From assembly GCA_002440705.1 (NCBI GenBank), contig DJVA01000005.1, positions 1 to 64,000 of the forward strand: a DNA stretch of 64,000 nt, written 5' to 3'. This document shows, in pieces, positions 50,091 through 60,198 of the stretch (the first letter of the stretch is position 1; every line of letters begins with the position of its first letter). This DNA comes from Flavobacteriaceae bacterium UBA6268. Its GTDB lineage: Bacteria > Bacteroidota > Bacteroidia > Flavobacteriales > Flavobacteriaceae. The notes beneath the pieces were generated by a model. The model was given only the letters and a program-made list of their open reading frames with translations, ran no database searches and was not told the origin of the DNA. The translations under genes were made by a program, and so were the position numbers.

Positions 50091-50958
50091 AGGGCACCTT
50101 GTGGCCTTGGCTGGCCACCAACAGCTTGAACCAATCCACTTCGGAGAGGTCGATGCTTGCCGCTCCGGAGGCACTTTTGATGCGCTCCTTGCTGGCGGTA
50201 CCAATAACGGGATGGATGCCTGCGGGGTGTTTGAGGATCCATGCCAAAAGCAATTGTTCTAAGGAGGCATTGTAGGTATCGGAGAGTTCCCGGAGTACGT
50301 CGTGGATGCGGTAGGTTTGGTCGTTCTTTTCTTTGAATACCGATCCCAAAGGACTCCAGGCCATGGGGATGATGTGGTGCTGGAGCATGTGGTCCAAACT
50401 ACCGTCGAATAAGGCTTGATGGGCAGTAATGGAAAACTCGATTTGGTTAACGGTTACAGGACTTTTTGAACGAATTAAATCGGTTTGTGAAGGCGTAAAG
50501 TTGGATACTCCAAAGGCTTTGATTTTGCCTTCTGATAATAGTTTTTCAGAAGCTTTGGCCACTTCATCGGGGTGCATCAGGGGGCTGGGGCGGTGCAGTA
50601 GGAGCAGGTCCAAGTACCCGCACTGTAGTTCTTTGATGGACTTCTCGGCACTCCAAACGATGTAGTCGGCATCGTATTGGTAGTGTTTGATTTCGTTGTT
50701 GCGTGTTTCGCCCACGTATTGGATGCCGCATTTGGAGATGATCTGAACGGATTCGCGGGCAATGCCACTAGTGGAAAAGGCCTTTCCAAAGTCGGCTTCG
50801 GTAGTGTAGTCGCCGTAAATATCGGCATGGTCGAAAGTGGTAAGGCCACAGGCCATGGAGTGGTGCATGAGGTCGACCATTTCGTTTGTGTTGAGGTGTT
50901 TTCCCCAGGCTCCCCAACCCATGCATCCCTGTATGATTTTGGAAAAAGTAGGTTTCAT
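50089..50958 (-). CDS. Aldo/keto reductase (YdhF-like)
   Basis: NADPH-dependent TIM-barrel oxidoreductase (289 residues). Catalytic Tyr is in DHADIYGDYT and Lys in ISKCGIQ; the C-terminal cofactor part has HPVIGTASKERI. The N-terminus (FSKIIQGCMGWGAW) and length match the YdhF subgroup. The ATG at 50958 is chosen; the frame upstream to 51033 has no conserved content. Substrate unknown. Confidence 0.93.
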   Translation of the reverse strand: MKPTFSKIIQGCMGWGAWGKHLNTNEMVDLMHHSMACGLTTFDHADIYGDYTTEADFGKAFSTSGIARESVQIISKCGIQYVGETRNNEIKHYQYDADYIVWSAEKSIKELQCGYLDLLLLHRPSPLMHPDEVAKASEKLLSEGKIKAFGVSNFTPSQTDLIRSKSPVTVNQIEFSITAHQALFDGSLDHMLQHHIIPMAWSPLGSVFKEKNDQTYRIHDVLRELSDTYNASLEQLLLAWILKHPAGIHPVIGTASKERIKSASGAASIDLSEVDWFKLLVASQGHKVP

Positions 50959-51117
50959 GTGCGGTGTTTTTAGTGCTTTTAAAAATAACCATTTCTGAAT
51001 ACTTAAATCTTTGTTAAGCCCTTTATTTATCATATTTTTTAACCAATTGTTAACAGCGTTTTTGGTGAATTATGGGCAATTTGCGTTGATTTTTTTGAAT
51101 GCCTTCCAATAAGAAAT

Positions 51118-52131
51118 ATGCACATCATGGAACAAACTGCTACCGCCTTTGACATTGGCGCACTGAATGAAAAGATTGAAAAAGAAAGCGCGTTTATCGA
51201 CATCCTCACTTTGGAAATGAACAAAGTGATTGTGGGTCAGAAATACATGGTCGAACGCCTCCTTATCGGTCTCTTGGCCCAGGGGCACATCCTTTTGGAA
51301 GGAGTGCCGGGACTTGCCAAGACACTGGCCATCAACACCCTGTCCAAAGCAGTACACGGTAGCTTCAGCAGGATTCAGTTTACCCCCGATTTGCTGCCCG
51401 CCGACGTCGTTGGAACCCTCATCTACAACATGAAGACCAACGACTTCAGCATTAAAAAGGGGCCCATCTTCGCCAATTTTGTGCTGGCCGATGAGATCAA
51501 CAGGGCGCCCGCCAAGGTGCAATCGGCCCTGCTGGAAGCCATGCAGGAAAAGCAGGTTACTATTGGGGAAGAAACCTTCATTCTGGAAAAACCGTTCCTC
51601 GTGATGGCCACCCAAAACCCCATCGAACAGGAAGGAACGTATCCGTTGCCTGAAGCGCAAGTGGACCGTTTTATGTTGAAGACCGTCATCCAATACCCTA
51701 AGATTGCCGAAGAGCAACTCATTATCCGCCAAAACCTGAAGGGTACGACCGAACAGGTAAACCCAGTGGTGACCTTGGAGCAAATCCATCGCGCCCAACA
51801 AGCGGTTCGGGAAGTGTACATGGACGAGAAGATTGAAAAATACATCCTCGATATCATCTTTGCCACAAGGAATCCAGAACAATACGGCTTGGCCGATATC
51901 AAACCGCTCATCAGTTTTGGGGCTTCCCCAAGGGGAAGTATCAATTTGGCCCTGGCCGCCAAGTGCTACGCCTTCATCAAACGCAGGGGCTATGTAATTC
52001 CCGAAGACGTGCGTGCCGTTGTACTGGATGTGTTGCGTCACCGTGTGGGCATCACTTACGAAGCCGAGGCAGAGAATGTGACTTCCGAAGACCTCATCCA
52101 GAAAATCGTGAATGTAATAGAAGTTCCCTAG
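51118..52131 (+). CDS. moxR: MoxR-family AAA ATPase
   Basis: Chaperone-like AAA+ ATPase that activates VWA-domain proteins, first gene of the Bat (Bacteroides aerotolerance) operon. Walker A GVPGLAKTLA (about residues 62-71), Walker B FVLADEINRAPAKVQ, and sensor regions ATQNPIEQEGTYPLPEAQVDRF (shortened) are present. The start may be ATG 51118 or 51127. The seven following genes overlap or abut, so a single operon is likely. No exact TAnnTTTG box was found in the 85 bp upstream. Confidence 0.95.
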   Translation: MHIMEQTATAFDIGALNEKIEKESAFIDILTLEMNKVIVGQKYMVERLLIGLLAQGHILLEGVPGLAKTLAINTLSKAVHGSFSRIQFTPDLLPADVVGTLIYNMKTNDFSIKKGPIFANFVLADEINRAPAKVQSALLEAMQEKQVTIGEETFILEKPFLVMATQNPIEQEGTYPLPEAQVDRFMLKTVIQYPKIAEEQLIIRQNLKGTTEQVNPVVTLEQIHRAQQAVREVYMDEKIEKYILDIIFATRNPEQYGLADIKPLISFGASPRGSINLALAAKCYAFIKRRGYVIPEDVRAVVLDVLRHRVGITYEAEAENVTSEDLIQKIVNVIEVP

Positions 52132-52182
52132 GATTTTTATGTGGCAAGAAAACGACCAACCTTGATCCTTAAAATCTAAAAA

Positions 52183-53049
52183 GTGGACACCAAAGAGCTT
52201 CTAAAGAAGGTACGGAAAATTGAAATCAAGACACGGCGCTTGAGCGATCACGTGTTTGGTGGCGAATACCACAGTACTTTTAAGGGAAGGGGAATGACCT
52301 TCAGTGAGGTACGTCAATATCAATATGGGGACGACGTGCGCAGCATTGACTGGAACGTGACGGCGCGCTACAACGAACCCTTTGTGAAAGTTTTTGAGGA
52401 AGAACGGGAGCTCACCCTCATGCTGTTGGTGGACATCAGTGGCTCCGAGTTTTTTGGCACCAAGGACCAGTTCAAAAACGAAGTGGTGACCGAAGTGGCC
52501 GCTACACTGGCTTTTTCAGCCATGCAAAATAACGACAAGATTGGTTTGATCCTTTTCTCGGACCAGATTGAATTGTTTATTCCACCCAAAAAAGGAAAGT
52601 CGCACGTGCTTCGCATCATTCGCGAATTGCTGGAGTTTGAGCCCCAGAGCACTAAAACCGATTTGGCCCAAGCCCTTAAATACTTTACCAACGTGATGAA
52701 AAAGAAGGCCATTGTCTTTGTGCTTTCCGATTTTATCACCGAGGGCTACGCAGACACCCTGAAGATTGTTTCGGGCAAGCATGACGTAACCGGAATCCGT
52801 ATTTACGACGAAAAAGAAGAGCAGATTCCCAATATGGGGATGGTACAGATGCAGGATGAGGAAACCGGAGAATTGCTTTTGGTGAACACGCTATCCAAGA
52901 GCGTACGCAACCACTACCATGCCTACTACCGTGAACGGGTGGAAGCCTTTAAGGATGCCTTTCGAAAAAGTGGGGCAGGGGTTGTGGATTGCCGGGTGGA
53001 CGAGAGCTATGTGAAAAAATTGTTGGGGTATTTTAAACGAAGAACTTGA
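52183..53049 (+). CDS. DUF58 protein of the Bat operon
   Basis: Cytosolic DUF58 protein (288 residues) with a degenerate VWA-like fold. The family motif YGDDVRSIDWNVTARYNEPFVK (shortened) lies about 45-65 and a MIDAS-type DISGSEFF at about 86-93. It starts with GTG at 52183; the preceding 51 bp contain only a tiny eight-codon frame. It partners MoxR, and its stop overlaps the next ATG (TGATG). Confidence 0.93.
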   Translation: MDTKELLKKVRKIEIKTRRLSDHVFGGEYHSTFKGRGMTFSEVRQYQYGDDVRSIDWNVTARYNEPFVKVFEEERELTLMLLVDISGSEFFGTKDQFKNEVVTEVAATLAFSAMQNNDKIGLILFSDQIELFIPPKKGKSHVLRIIRELLEFEPQSTKTDLAQALKYFTNVMKKKAIVFVLSDFITEGYADTLKIVSGKHDVTGIRIYDEKEEQIPNMGMVQMQDEETGELLLVNTLSKSVRNHYHAYYRERVEAFKDAFRKSGAGVVDCRVDESYVKKLLGYFKRRT

Positions 53050-54716
53050 TGTTTGAACATGTGCTGCGGCATTCGATGGTTTTGTGGTTCCGGAATTTAT
53101 TGATCGGACTGTTATCGCTTTGCGCTTTTGAAATGACACAGGCGCAGGTTACTTCTGCCATAGATACCACCCAAATCCGTATTGGGGAAGAAATCAACCT
53201 GACCATCGAGGCCGTGGCCGACACGACCGCATTGGTACTTTTTCCAGAAGGAAAGACCTTCGGAAGTTTGGAAGTCATTGATTCGTATAAAATAGATACT
53301 GCCCTAGCCGATTCTAAATACCGATTGATTAAACGTTATGGATTAACCCAGTTTGACTCGGGCCACTACACACTCCCCGCATTGCGGGTGATGATCGGCG
53401 ACCGAGCCTTCAATACCGATTCGGTAGCCATTGAAGTGCTTGACGTGCCAGTGGATACAACCCAACAAAAGATGTTCGACATTAAACCCGCCATTGAGGT
53501 AAACCGTCCGCCTTTCGATTGGATGTTGTTGTTGTATTGGGTTGCACCCATCTTGGTTGTTATTGGGTTGGTGTGGTTCTTCCTCCGAAGAAAAAAACTG
53601 AAGGAAGCCCGAGAAAAGCAACTTCCTCCCTATGAGGAGGCCATGGTAGCCCTCCAGCAATTGGATGCTTCCAATTTGTTGAAAGATGAAAAAGAAAAGG
53701 AATATTATTCCTCATTAACCGAAATCGTGAAACGGTACTTGGACCGCGAAGTGGATGACAGGGCCTTGGAGAGTACCAGTGACGAATTGATCGAGCGCTT
53801 GTTATTGCATAAGGATGCGGGGCATTTCAAATTTGATCAGGAAACCATTCGCAAGTTGGATGCCATCCTGAAACGGGCCGATCTGGTAAAGTTTGCAAAG
53901 ATGCGGCAGGATTTTGTGCAGGCCCAAGCCGATCGTTCCAGTGTGGAAGCCATCATCAACGAAACCAAAGAGGCCCTTCCAGAACCCACCGAAGAGGAAC
54001 TTCGACAAAATGAAGCATATCTGGAACTGTTGGCCAAACGAAAGAAAAGACGGCAATGGGCTTACGGCATTTCGGGAGCGATTGGAGTACTTTTGGTTGC
54101 GGCACTCGTTTATGGAAGCATTACGGGTTTTGACAATTTGAGGGATCGGATTTTTGGGAATGAAATGCGTAGTTTGGCAGAGGGACGCTGGTACAAAAGC
54201 GAGTATGGTACCCCTGCTGTGATTGTGGAAACTCCCGAAGTCTTGAAAAGGATCCTGTTGATTCCACAGGACAGTTTACAGCCGTCTCCAAAAAATGAAG
54301 CAACCTTTGAGGCAGGAAACCTTAAAGAACCCTTTTACGTGCGGGTAACCACCACCAAGCTTTCGCAGCAAGTCGAGGGGCAGCAAATTGACCTGAACCA
54401 TGCACTGGACCAAGCACTCAATGCCTTGGAGGCGCAAGGTGCCAAAAACATGATTGTAAAGCGGGAGGATTTTGAAACGGAAAAGGGCATTAAAGGCCTT
54501 AAGGCCTATGGGGAGTTTCATGTGCTGGTTTCGGAAAACAAAGTGCTGAAGGAAAAAAGTTCCTACGATTTATTGATTTTTGCCCAAGAGGGAGGCCTGC
54601 AAACAGTGTTATTGGTGTATCAGGATGATGGCGTGTATGCGGAACAGGTAAAAAATAGAATCCTCGATTCGGTGGAATTGGAAGTAACCAATGAAGGAAC
54701 CAAAAAAGAAAGCTAA
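53049..54716 (+). CDS. Bat-operon membrane protein (BatD/DUF4381-like)
   Basis: Unnamed conserved protein between DUF58 and BatA. A signal-like hydrophobic segment (about 12-32) leads into a BatD-like Ig domain (TTQIRIGEEINLTIEA onwards), then a membrane helix (about 160-180, LLYWVAPILVVIGLVWFFLRR), a charged cytosolic segment (about 185-325), a second membrane helix (about 335-358) and a C-terminal soluble domain. The start at 53049 overlaps the DUF58 stop; Met11 is an alternative. Function is unknown; the context suggests a role in the MoxR-VWA complex at the membrane. Confidence 0.82.
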   Translation: MFEHVLRHSMVLWFRNLLIGLLSLCAFEMTQAQVTSAIDTTQIRIGEEINLTIEAVADTTALVLFPEGKTFGSLEVIDSYKIDTALADSKYRLIKRYGLTQFDSGHYTLPALRVMIGDRAFNTDSVAIEVLDVPVDTTQQKMFDIKPAIEVNRPPFDWMLLLYWVAPILVVIGLVWFFLRRKKLKEAREKQLPPYEEAMVALQQLDASNLLKDEKEKEYYSSLTEIVKRYLDREVDDRALESTSDELIERLLLHKDAGHFKFDQETIRKLDAILKRADLVKFAKMRQDFVQAQADRSSVEAIINETKEALPEPTEEELRQNEAYLELLAKRKKRRQWAYGISGAIGVLLVAALVYGSITGFDNLRDRIFGNEMRSLAEGRWYKSEYGTPAVIVETPEVLKRILLIPQDSLQPSPKNEATFEAGNLKEPFYVRVTTTKLSQQVEGQQIDLNHALDQALNALEAQGAKNMIVKREDFETEKGIKGLKAYGEFHVLVSENKVLKEKSSYDLLIFAQEGGLQTVLLVYQDDGVYAEQVKNRILDSVELEVTNEGTKKES

Positions 54717-55720
54717 TGTGGGACCAGTTTGAATTTGTGAACCCTGAATTTTTCTGGCTGCTGCTGGTGCTGCCATTGTTGGTGCTTTGGTACTTTTTCA
54801 AACGGTACCAGCAAACAGCGGCTCTCAGGATTTCCAGTATCAAGGGGTTCAAGACGTCCAAAAATTGGTTGGCTAAAATCCGCCCCTTGCTTTTTATTCT
54901 GCGTTTATTGGCCTTAAGCGCTTTAATTGTTGCCATGGCGCGCCCACGCATGGTGGACGAGAGCACCAAGATTAAAACCACCAGTGGGATTGACATTGTG
55001 ATGGCTATCGACGTATCGGCCAGTATGCTGGCCCGAGACCTAAAACCCAATCGCTTGGAAGCTCTTAAAGATGTGGCTGCCAAGTTCATCAATGCGCGAC
55101 CTAACGACCGCATTGGACTGGTAGAATACGCAGGGGAAAGCTATACCAAAACCCCCTTAACGAGTGATAAGGGCATCGTACTTTCCTCTCTGAAAAGCAT
55201 TACCTACAATACCATCATTGAAGGCGGTACTGCCATTGGGATGGGCTTGGCCACAGCGGTAAATCGTTTGAAGGAAAGCCGCGCCAAAAGCAAAGTCATC
55301 ATCCTTTTGACGGACGGGGTAAACAATACCGGTTTTATCGACCCAAGAACCGCGGGTGAATTGGCTGTCGAATTTGGGATTAAGGTTTACACGATTGGGC
55401 TAGGGACCAACGGCATGGCTGTTTCACCCATTGGATTGTTGCCCAACGGGAATTTTCAGTACGGGAATGTACAGGTGGAAATTGACGAAGGTTTGTTGAA
55501 GGAAATTGCCCAGACAACAGGTGGAAAGTATTTCCGCGCAACCAGTAATACCAAGTTGAATGAGATTTACGACGATATCAACCAACTGGAAAAAACCGAG
55601 ATCGAAGAATTTAAATACAAGAATTACGACGAACAATACCGCCCACTTGCTCTTTTGGCACTGGGGATTTTGGGATTGGAGTTATTATTGCGGTATACGC
55701 TATTTAGAAGTTTTGTGTAA
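54716..55720 (+). CDS. batA: BatA, VWA-domain membrane protein
   Basis: 334 residues with two N-terminal membrane helices (about 12-32 and 58-78), then a periplasm-or-cytosol VWA domain with full MIDAS: DVSASML (DxSxS, about 98-102), Thr in TPLTSDKG, and Asp in LLTDGVNN. A third helix lies near the C-terminus (about 310-328). The ATG overlaps the preceding stop (TAATG). Part of the aerotolerance complex. Confidence 0.94.
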   Translation: MWDQFEFVNPEFFWLLLVLPLLVLWYFFKRYQQTAALRISSIKGFKTSKNWLAKIRPLLFILRLLALSALIVAMARPRMVDESTKIKTTSGIDIVMAIDVSASMLARDLKPNRLEALKDVAAKFINARPNDRIGLVEYAGESYTKTPLTSDKGIVLSSLKSITYNTIIEGGTAIGMGLATAVNRLKESRAKSKVIILLTDGVNNTGFIDPRTAGELAVEFGIKVYTIGLGTNGMAVSPIGLLPNGNFQYGNVQVEIDEGLLKEIAQTTGGKYFRATSNTKLNEIYDDINQLEKTEIEEFKYKNYDEQYRPLALLALGILGLELLLRYTLFRSFV

Positions 55721-56757
55721 TGTATCAACTGGAGCAACCCATTTATTTTTACCTACTCTTCGCCATTCCAGTCTTGGCGCTGATGGCTCTATGGTTATTG
55801 GTTTGGAGGCATCGTACCCAAAGCAAGTTTGCGAACACTTCCTTACTGAAGCGCCTGAGCCCCAATCGCTCCATCTTTAAGACCCTATTGAAAGTATTGG
55901 TACTGTCGTTGGCATTGGCCTGTTTCAGTATGGCTTTGGTGAACCCTAAGATAGGGACCAAACTGGAAACCGTAAAAAGGGAAGGAGTAGATGTGGTATT
56001 TGCCTTGGATGTTTCCAAGAGCATGCTGGCTGAGGACATTGCGCCAAACCGTTTGGAAAAGGCCAAGCAACTCATTACCCAGATCATTAATAGTTTGGCG
56101 GGGGATCGCATCGGGATCATTGGGTATGCAGGGAGTGCTTTTCCACAAGTTCCCATCACCACCGATTTTTCTTCGGCAAAACTCTTCCTGAACAGCATGA
56201 ATACCGACATGGTGTCTTCGCAAGGAACAGCCATTACCGAAGCCATCAATATGGCCAAGACGTATTACAACGACGAGGAGCAAACCAATAGGGTATTGTT
56301 TATTGTAAGCGATGGGGAAGACCACGAGGGCAATGTGGCTGCCATTGCCGATGAGGCTGCTAAAATGGGCATCAAGATTTTTACCATTGGCGTGGGAACC
56401 GTTCAAGGGGCTCCCATCCCCATTAAGCGCAACGGTATTTTGCAGTTTTACAAAAGGGACGAGAACAACGAGCAGGTTATCACTAAGTTGAGTGAAGACA
56501 CCCTGAAAGAAATTGCCTCCAATGCCAATGGGGAATACCTAAACGGAAGCAGTACGAAAGCCGTGGTGGATGCCGTAACCGCTATCCTGAATGGGATGGA
56601 CAAAAAGGAATTTGAAGCCAAACAATTTACCGATTTTAAAGACCAGTTTCAATGGTTTTTGGGTGGGGCATTATTTTTGCTGGTATTGGACGTGTTGCTT
56701 TTGGAGCGCAAAACCGCTTGGTTGCAGAAGTTGAACTTGTTTAATGAAGATGAATGA
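55720..56757 (+). CDS. batB: BatB, VWA-domain membrane protein
   Basis: 345 residues, paralogous to BatA in layout: two N-terminal helices, VWA domain with DVSKSML (MIDAS DxSxS, about 98-102) and FIVSDGEDHEG, and one C-terminal helix (about 310-330). Start codon overlaps the batA stop by one base (TAATG). Confidence 0.94.
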   Translation: MYQLEQPIYFYLLFAIPVLALMALWLLVWRHRTQSKFANTSLLKRLSPNRSIFKTLLKVLVLSLALACFSMALVNPKIGTKLETVKREGVDVVFALDVSKSMLAEDIAPNRLEKAKQLITQIINSLAGDRIGIIGYAGSAFPQVPITTDFSSAKLFLNSMNTDMVSSQGTAITEAINMAKTYYNDEEQTNRVLFIVSDGEDHEGNVAAIADEAAKMGIKIFTIGVGTVQGAPIPIKRNGILQFYKRDENNEQVITKLSEDTLKEIASNANGEYLNGSSTKAVVDAVTAILNGMDKKEFEAKQFTDFKDQFQWFLGGALFLLVLDVLLLERKTAWLQKLNLFNEDE

Positions 56758-56758
56758 C

Positions 56759-57628
56759 ATGAAGCAAATACATTTTTTACTTTTCGGCATTTTATATACC
56801 TCAAGCTGTTTTTTAACTCTTTCGGCCCAAGAAAAAAGTAAGGAACAGCTCAAAACCGAAAAGGAAGCCGAAACCTATTTGGCGGAAGGTAGTGATGCCC
56901 TTTCGGCCGATAATTTTACCGATGCAGAAGTCAACTACCGTAAGTCTATTGCATTGAACCCTTCGGTGGAAGTGGGGAAATACAATTTGGGGAATGCCTA
57001 TTACAATAAGGCCCAAAACGAAGAAGCGATGCTGCGCTACAAGCAAGCGGCTTCTGTAGCCACCACCAAACCCGAAAAGCACAAGGCCTACCACAACTTG
57101 GGGAATAGTTTCATGAATGCCAAAATGTATCAGGAAGCGGTTGAGGCCTACAAAAATGCTCTTCGGAACAATCCCAACGATGATGAAACCCGTTACAACC
57201 TAGCCTTGGCCAAGGAGATGCTCGAGAAAAACCCACCTCAAGGAGGCGGGGATGACGACAAGAATAAGGACAACAAAGAGAACCAAGACCAGAACAAGGA
57301 TCAACAAAACCAAGACAACCAGAATAACAAGGACCAGAACAACGACAATAAGCAAGATCAGGACAACAAGGACCAAGGCGATCAAAAGGATAAAAAGGAC
57401 GGCGATCAGGAGGGAGACAATGAAAAGCAAAAGGAGCCCCAAAAAGATCAACAAGGAGATGGCGATCAGCCCAAGGACCAAAAGCAGCAACCCGTACCCG
57501 GACAGATGTCGCCCCAGCAAATCAAGAATCTATTGGAGGCCATGAACAATGAAGAGAAAAAGGTTCAGGACAAGATCAATCTGCAGAAGCAAAAAGGAGC
57601 AAAAGTCAAACCTGATAAAGATTGGTAG
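56759..57628 (+). CDS. batC: BatC, TPR protein with charged low-complexity tail
   Basis: The ATG at 56759, one base after the batB stop, starts a signal peptide (MKQIHFLLFGILYTSSCFLTLSAQ). Two to three TPR units cover about 40-155. The region about 165-262 is almost only Asp, Lys, Gln, Asn and Glu, which should be unfolded, followed by a short helical end. A protein-protein docking role within the Bat complex is expected. The low-complexity part would be expected to vary between strains. Confidence 0.9.
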   Translation: MKQIHFLLFGILYTSSCFLTLSAQEKSKEQLKTEKEAETYLAEGSDALSADNFTDAEVNYRKSIALNPSVEVGKYNLGNAYYNKAQNEEAMLRYKQAASVATTKPEKHKAYHNLGNSFMNAKMYQEAVEAYKNALRNNPNDDETRYNLALAKEMLEKNPPQGGGDDDKNKDNKENQDQNKDQQNQDNQNNKDQNNDNKQDQDNKDQGDQKDKKDGDQEGDNEKQKEPQKDQQGDGDQPKDQKQQPVPGQMSPQQIKNLLEAMNNEEKKVQDKINLQKQKGAKVKPDKDW

Positions 57629-57630
57629 CG

Positions 57631-59394
57631 ATGAAAGCAAAACACATTTTATGGGCTTTCCTTTTCATGCTTACGGCTACGTTTCAAGCACAGGTGAAGT
57701 TTGAGGCCAAAGTGAGTAAAAAGAAGTTGGGGATCAATGAGCGTTTAAGAGTAGATTTTGAGATGAATGAAGATGGCGATAACTTCGCACCCCCCACTTT
57801 TGAAGGTTTTCGGGTGGTTGGAGGGCCCAATCAGGCTATCAGTAATTCGTGGATCAACGGCAAACGCAGTTTTTCCAAAACCTATTCCTTTTTCCTCGCA
57901 CCCCAATCCCAAGGGCATTTTACGATAGGGCAGGCCACTGTGGATATTGACGGACAAATGTACAAATCGCCTCCGGTTTCCGTGGAGATTACTGCTGCGG
58001 TTGAGATCCCCAAAGACGGCAACAATGCCGACTACCTTGCCAGTGAAAACGTACACTTGGTGGCTGAGGTATCCAACGACAAGCCTTACCTTAACGAAGC
58101 CATTACAGTGGTCTACAAATTGTATGTGTCGAACGAAGTAAATATCACGAGTAGTTGGCGTGAAATCGACACCCCAAAGTACGCCGATTTTTGGAGTCAG
58201 AACATCGATAACCAAGGCAACCTAAAGGTATACGAAGGAAAGTACAATGGAGAGGATTACCGCTACGTAATTTTGAGAACGACCGTACTGTATCCGCAGA
58301 AGACAGGTGAACTTAACATAGAGCCCCTTACCTTGGATGTGCCCATCGATGTGCGCAGCAACAAGCGGGATATTTTTGGGCGTTATTTGATGACTCGAGT
58401 AAATAAGACCATTTCGGCGGGGAACCGAACCATTAAGGTAAAGCCATTGCCACAAGAAGGAAAGCCTGAAAACTTCTCAGGTGCCGTTGGTAGTTTTGAT
58501 TTCAAGGTCAAAACCAATAAAACACAATTGGATGCTAATGAGTCGTTGGAATTAAAGGTATCCGTATCGGGGGATGGTAATTTGAAGCTTTTCGATTTGC
58601 CTCATGTAACCTTGCCCAGTTCCTTAGAGGTGTATGAGCCCACACGGGAAGACCAAATCAAAACGCAAACTTCAGGAATGACGGGCTCCATCTCAGAAAA
58701 TTACACGATTGTCCCTCAGTTTAAGGGCAATTACCCCATTCGCCCCATAGCCTTTTCCTATTTTGACCCCAAGACTGAAACGTACAAGACCATTTCCTCG
58801 GACGAATTATTGATTGAAGTGGAAAACGGGCCACTCACTTCAGCCAACCACGAAAGCACTACCAATTTGAAAGAGGCCGTGACTCTAGACGCCAATCAGT
58901 TTAAGTATATCATGCTAACGCCCAATTTGGTATCCATGAATCGGGAGGATTTTTTCAAGTCACCTCTTTTTTGGGGGCTTATGGGGGCTCCTTTGGTATT
59001 GATCCCTTTATTTATTTTGGTGGGCCGCAAACGCAAGCGGCGTTTGGCCGATGTAGCGGGCAACAGGCTCCGAAGGGCCAATCAGTTGGCCAAAAAGTAC
59101 TTGGGAGAAGCCAAAAGGAATTTGGGGCACCAGGATGCATTTTACGAATCGTTGGAGCGTGCTTTGCACAACTACTTGAAAGCTCAGCTGCAATTGGAAA
59201 CCAGTGAACTTTCGAAGGATCGGATAGCTCAACTCTTGCAGGAGCGAAATGTAGAAGCTGGGGTGACAGCAGGATTCATTCAATTACTTAAAAGCTGTGA
59301 ATTTGCAAGGTATGCCGGGGCTTCGGCGGTTTCGATGAAAAAGGATTACGCTTTGGCCGTACAGACCATTTCCAATATTGATAAACTAATGTAG
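57631..59394 (+). CDS. batD: BatD, oxygen-tolerance protein
   Basis: 587 residues. Signal peptide MKAKHILWAFLFMLTATFQAQ, then the BatD core of repeated Ig-like beta domains (about 22-430), a single membrane helix (about 448-468, LFWGLMGAPLVLIPLFILV) and a cytosolic helical tail with RAN-QLAKKYLGEAK-type basic residues. The ATG at 57631 lies three bases after the batC stop. Confidence 0.93.
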   Translation: MKAKHILWAFLFMLTATFQAQVKFEAKVSKKKLGINERLRVDFEMNEDGDNFAPPTFEGFRVVGGPNQAISNSWINGKRSFSKTYSFFLAPQSQGHFTIGQATVDIDGQMYKSPPVSVEITAAVEIPKDGNNADYLASENVHLVAEVSNDKPYLNEAITVVYKLYVSNEVNITSSWREIDTPKYADFWSQNIDNQGNLKVYEGKYNGEDYRYVILRTTVLYPQKTGELNIEPLTLDVPIDVRSNKRDIFGRYLMTRVNKTISAGNRTIKVKPLPQEGKPENFSGAVGSFDFKVKTNKTQLDANESLELKVSVSGDGNLKLFDLPHVTLPSSLEVYEPTREDQIKTQTSGMTGSISENYTIVPQFKGNYPIRPIAFSYFDPKTETYKTISSDELLIEVENGPLTSANHESTTNLKEAVTLDANQFKYIMLTPNLVSMNREDFFKSPLFWGLMGAPLVLIPLFILVGRKRKRRLADVAGNRLRRANQLAKKYLGEAKRNLGHQDAFYESLERALHNYLKAQLQLETSELSKDRIAQLLQERNVEAGVTAGFIQLLKSCEFARYAGASAVSMKKDYALAVQTISNIDKLM

Positions 59395-59399
59395 CCGTG

Positions 59400-60158
59400 A
59401 TGAAGACATTAAAAAAAATGGTTTTGCTTCCTTTATGCCTGCTTTCCTTTTTGGGGAAGGCCCAGAACAAAGCCCTTTTTGAACAGGGAAAGGAACAATA
59501 CAAGGCTGAAAGTTATCAGGAAGCTATCAATTCGTGGAGCAAGATTTTGCAGGGCGGGGAACATTCGGCAGCTTTGTATTTCAATATGGGAAACGCTTAT
59601 TACAAGCTCAATCAGGTGGGCCCCAGTATTTACTATTACGAAAAGGCCCTACAGATGGCCCCCCATAATTCGGATATCCAACACAATTTGGCTTTTGCCC
59701 AAAACGCTACGGTAGATGCTATCGAACCGCTTCCCAAAACATTTTTTGCCAAATGGAACGAAAAAATCTCCGGCTTGATGGGGTACGATGGTTGGGCTTG
59801 GTTTTCGGTAGGGGCAGTATTCCTTTTCGCCTTTTGCTTTTTGAATTACTATTTTGGGGTACAAAGCCAAAGGAAGCGTCTCTTCTTCGCAGGAAGCTTA
59901 GTATCGTTCTTGGTACTGATGGGGGCCTTTTTTATGGCCTTCAGGACCTTTCATTCGTTTCAAAATAACCGAGAAGGAATCGTTTTTGCTACGGTGTGTG
60001 AAGTGAAAAGCGGTCCAAGAATGAAAGAAGCGACAACCTTTAAGCTTCATGAGGGAACCAAAGTAACCATACTTGCCGAAGAAGACAACTGGTACCGCAT
60101 TTCTTTGGCCGACGGAAAAGATGGTTGGTTGCCAGAGGGGGATTTAAAAGAGTTATAA
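59400..60158 (+). CDS. batE: BatE, TPR and SH3-domain protein
   Basis: Last gene of the operon (252 residues). Signal peptide MKTLKKMVLLPLCLLSFLGKAQ, two TPR units (about 25-95), two membrane helices (about 120-155 and 160-185), and a C-terminal bacterial SH3-type domain (about 200-250). It follows batD by five bases; a GTG just before the ATG is not needed. Confidence 0.9.
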   Translation: MKTLKKMVLLPLCLLSFLGKAQNKALFEQGKEQYKAESYQEAINSWSKILQGGEHSAALYFNMGNAYYKLNQVGPSIYYYEKALQMAPHNSDIQHNLAFAQNATVDAIEPLPKTFFAKWNEKISGLMGYDGWAWFSVGAVFLFAFCFLNYYFGVQSQRKRLFFAGSLVSFLVLMGAFFMAFRTFHSFQNNREGIVFATVCEVKSGPRMKEATTFKLHEGTKVTILAEEDNWYRISLADGKDGWLPEGDLKEL

Positions 60159-60198
60159 ATTGTGTATCTTTAGTTCCTAGCTTTCAATAGACAAAGCG

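Noticed and set aside
51041..51055. TTAAC-N5-GTTAA inverted repeat upstream of moxR
   Set aside because: Resembles the sulfur operator but has a 5-bp spacer and a different half-site, and no -7 box at the fixed distance; probably unrelated.
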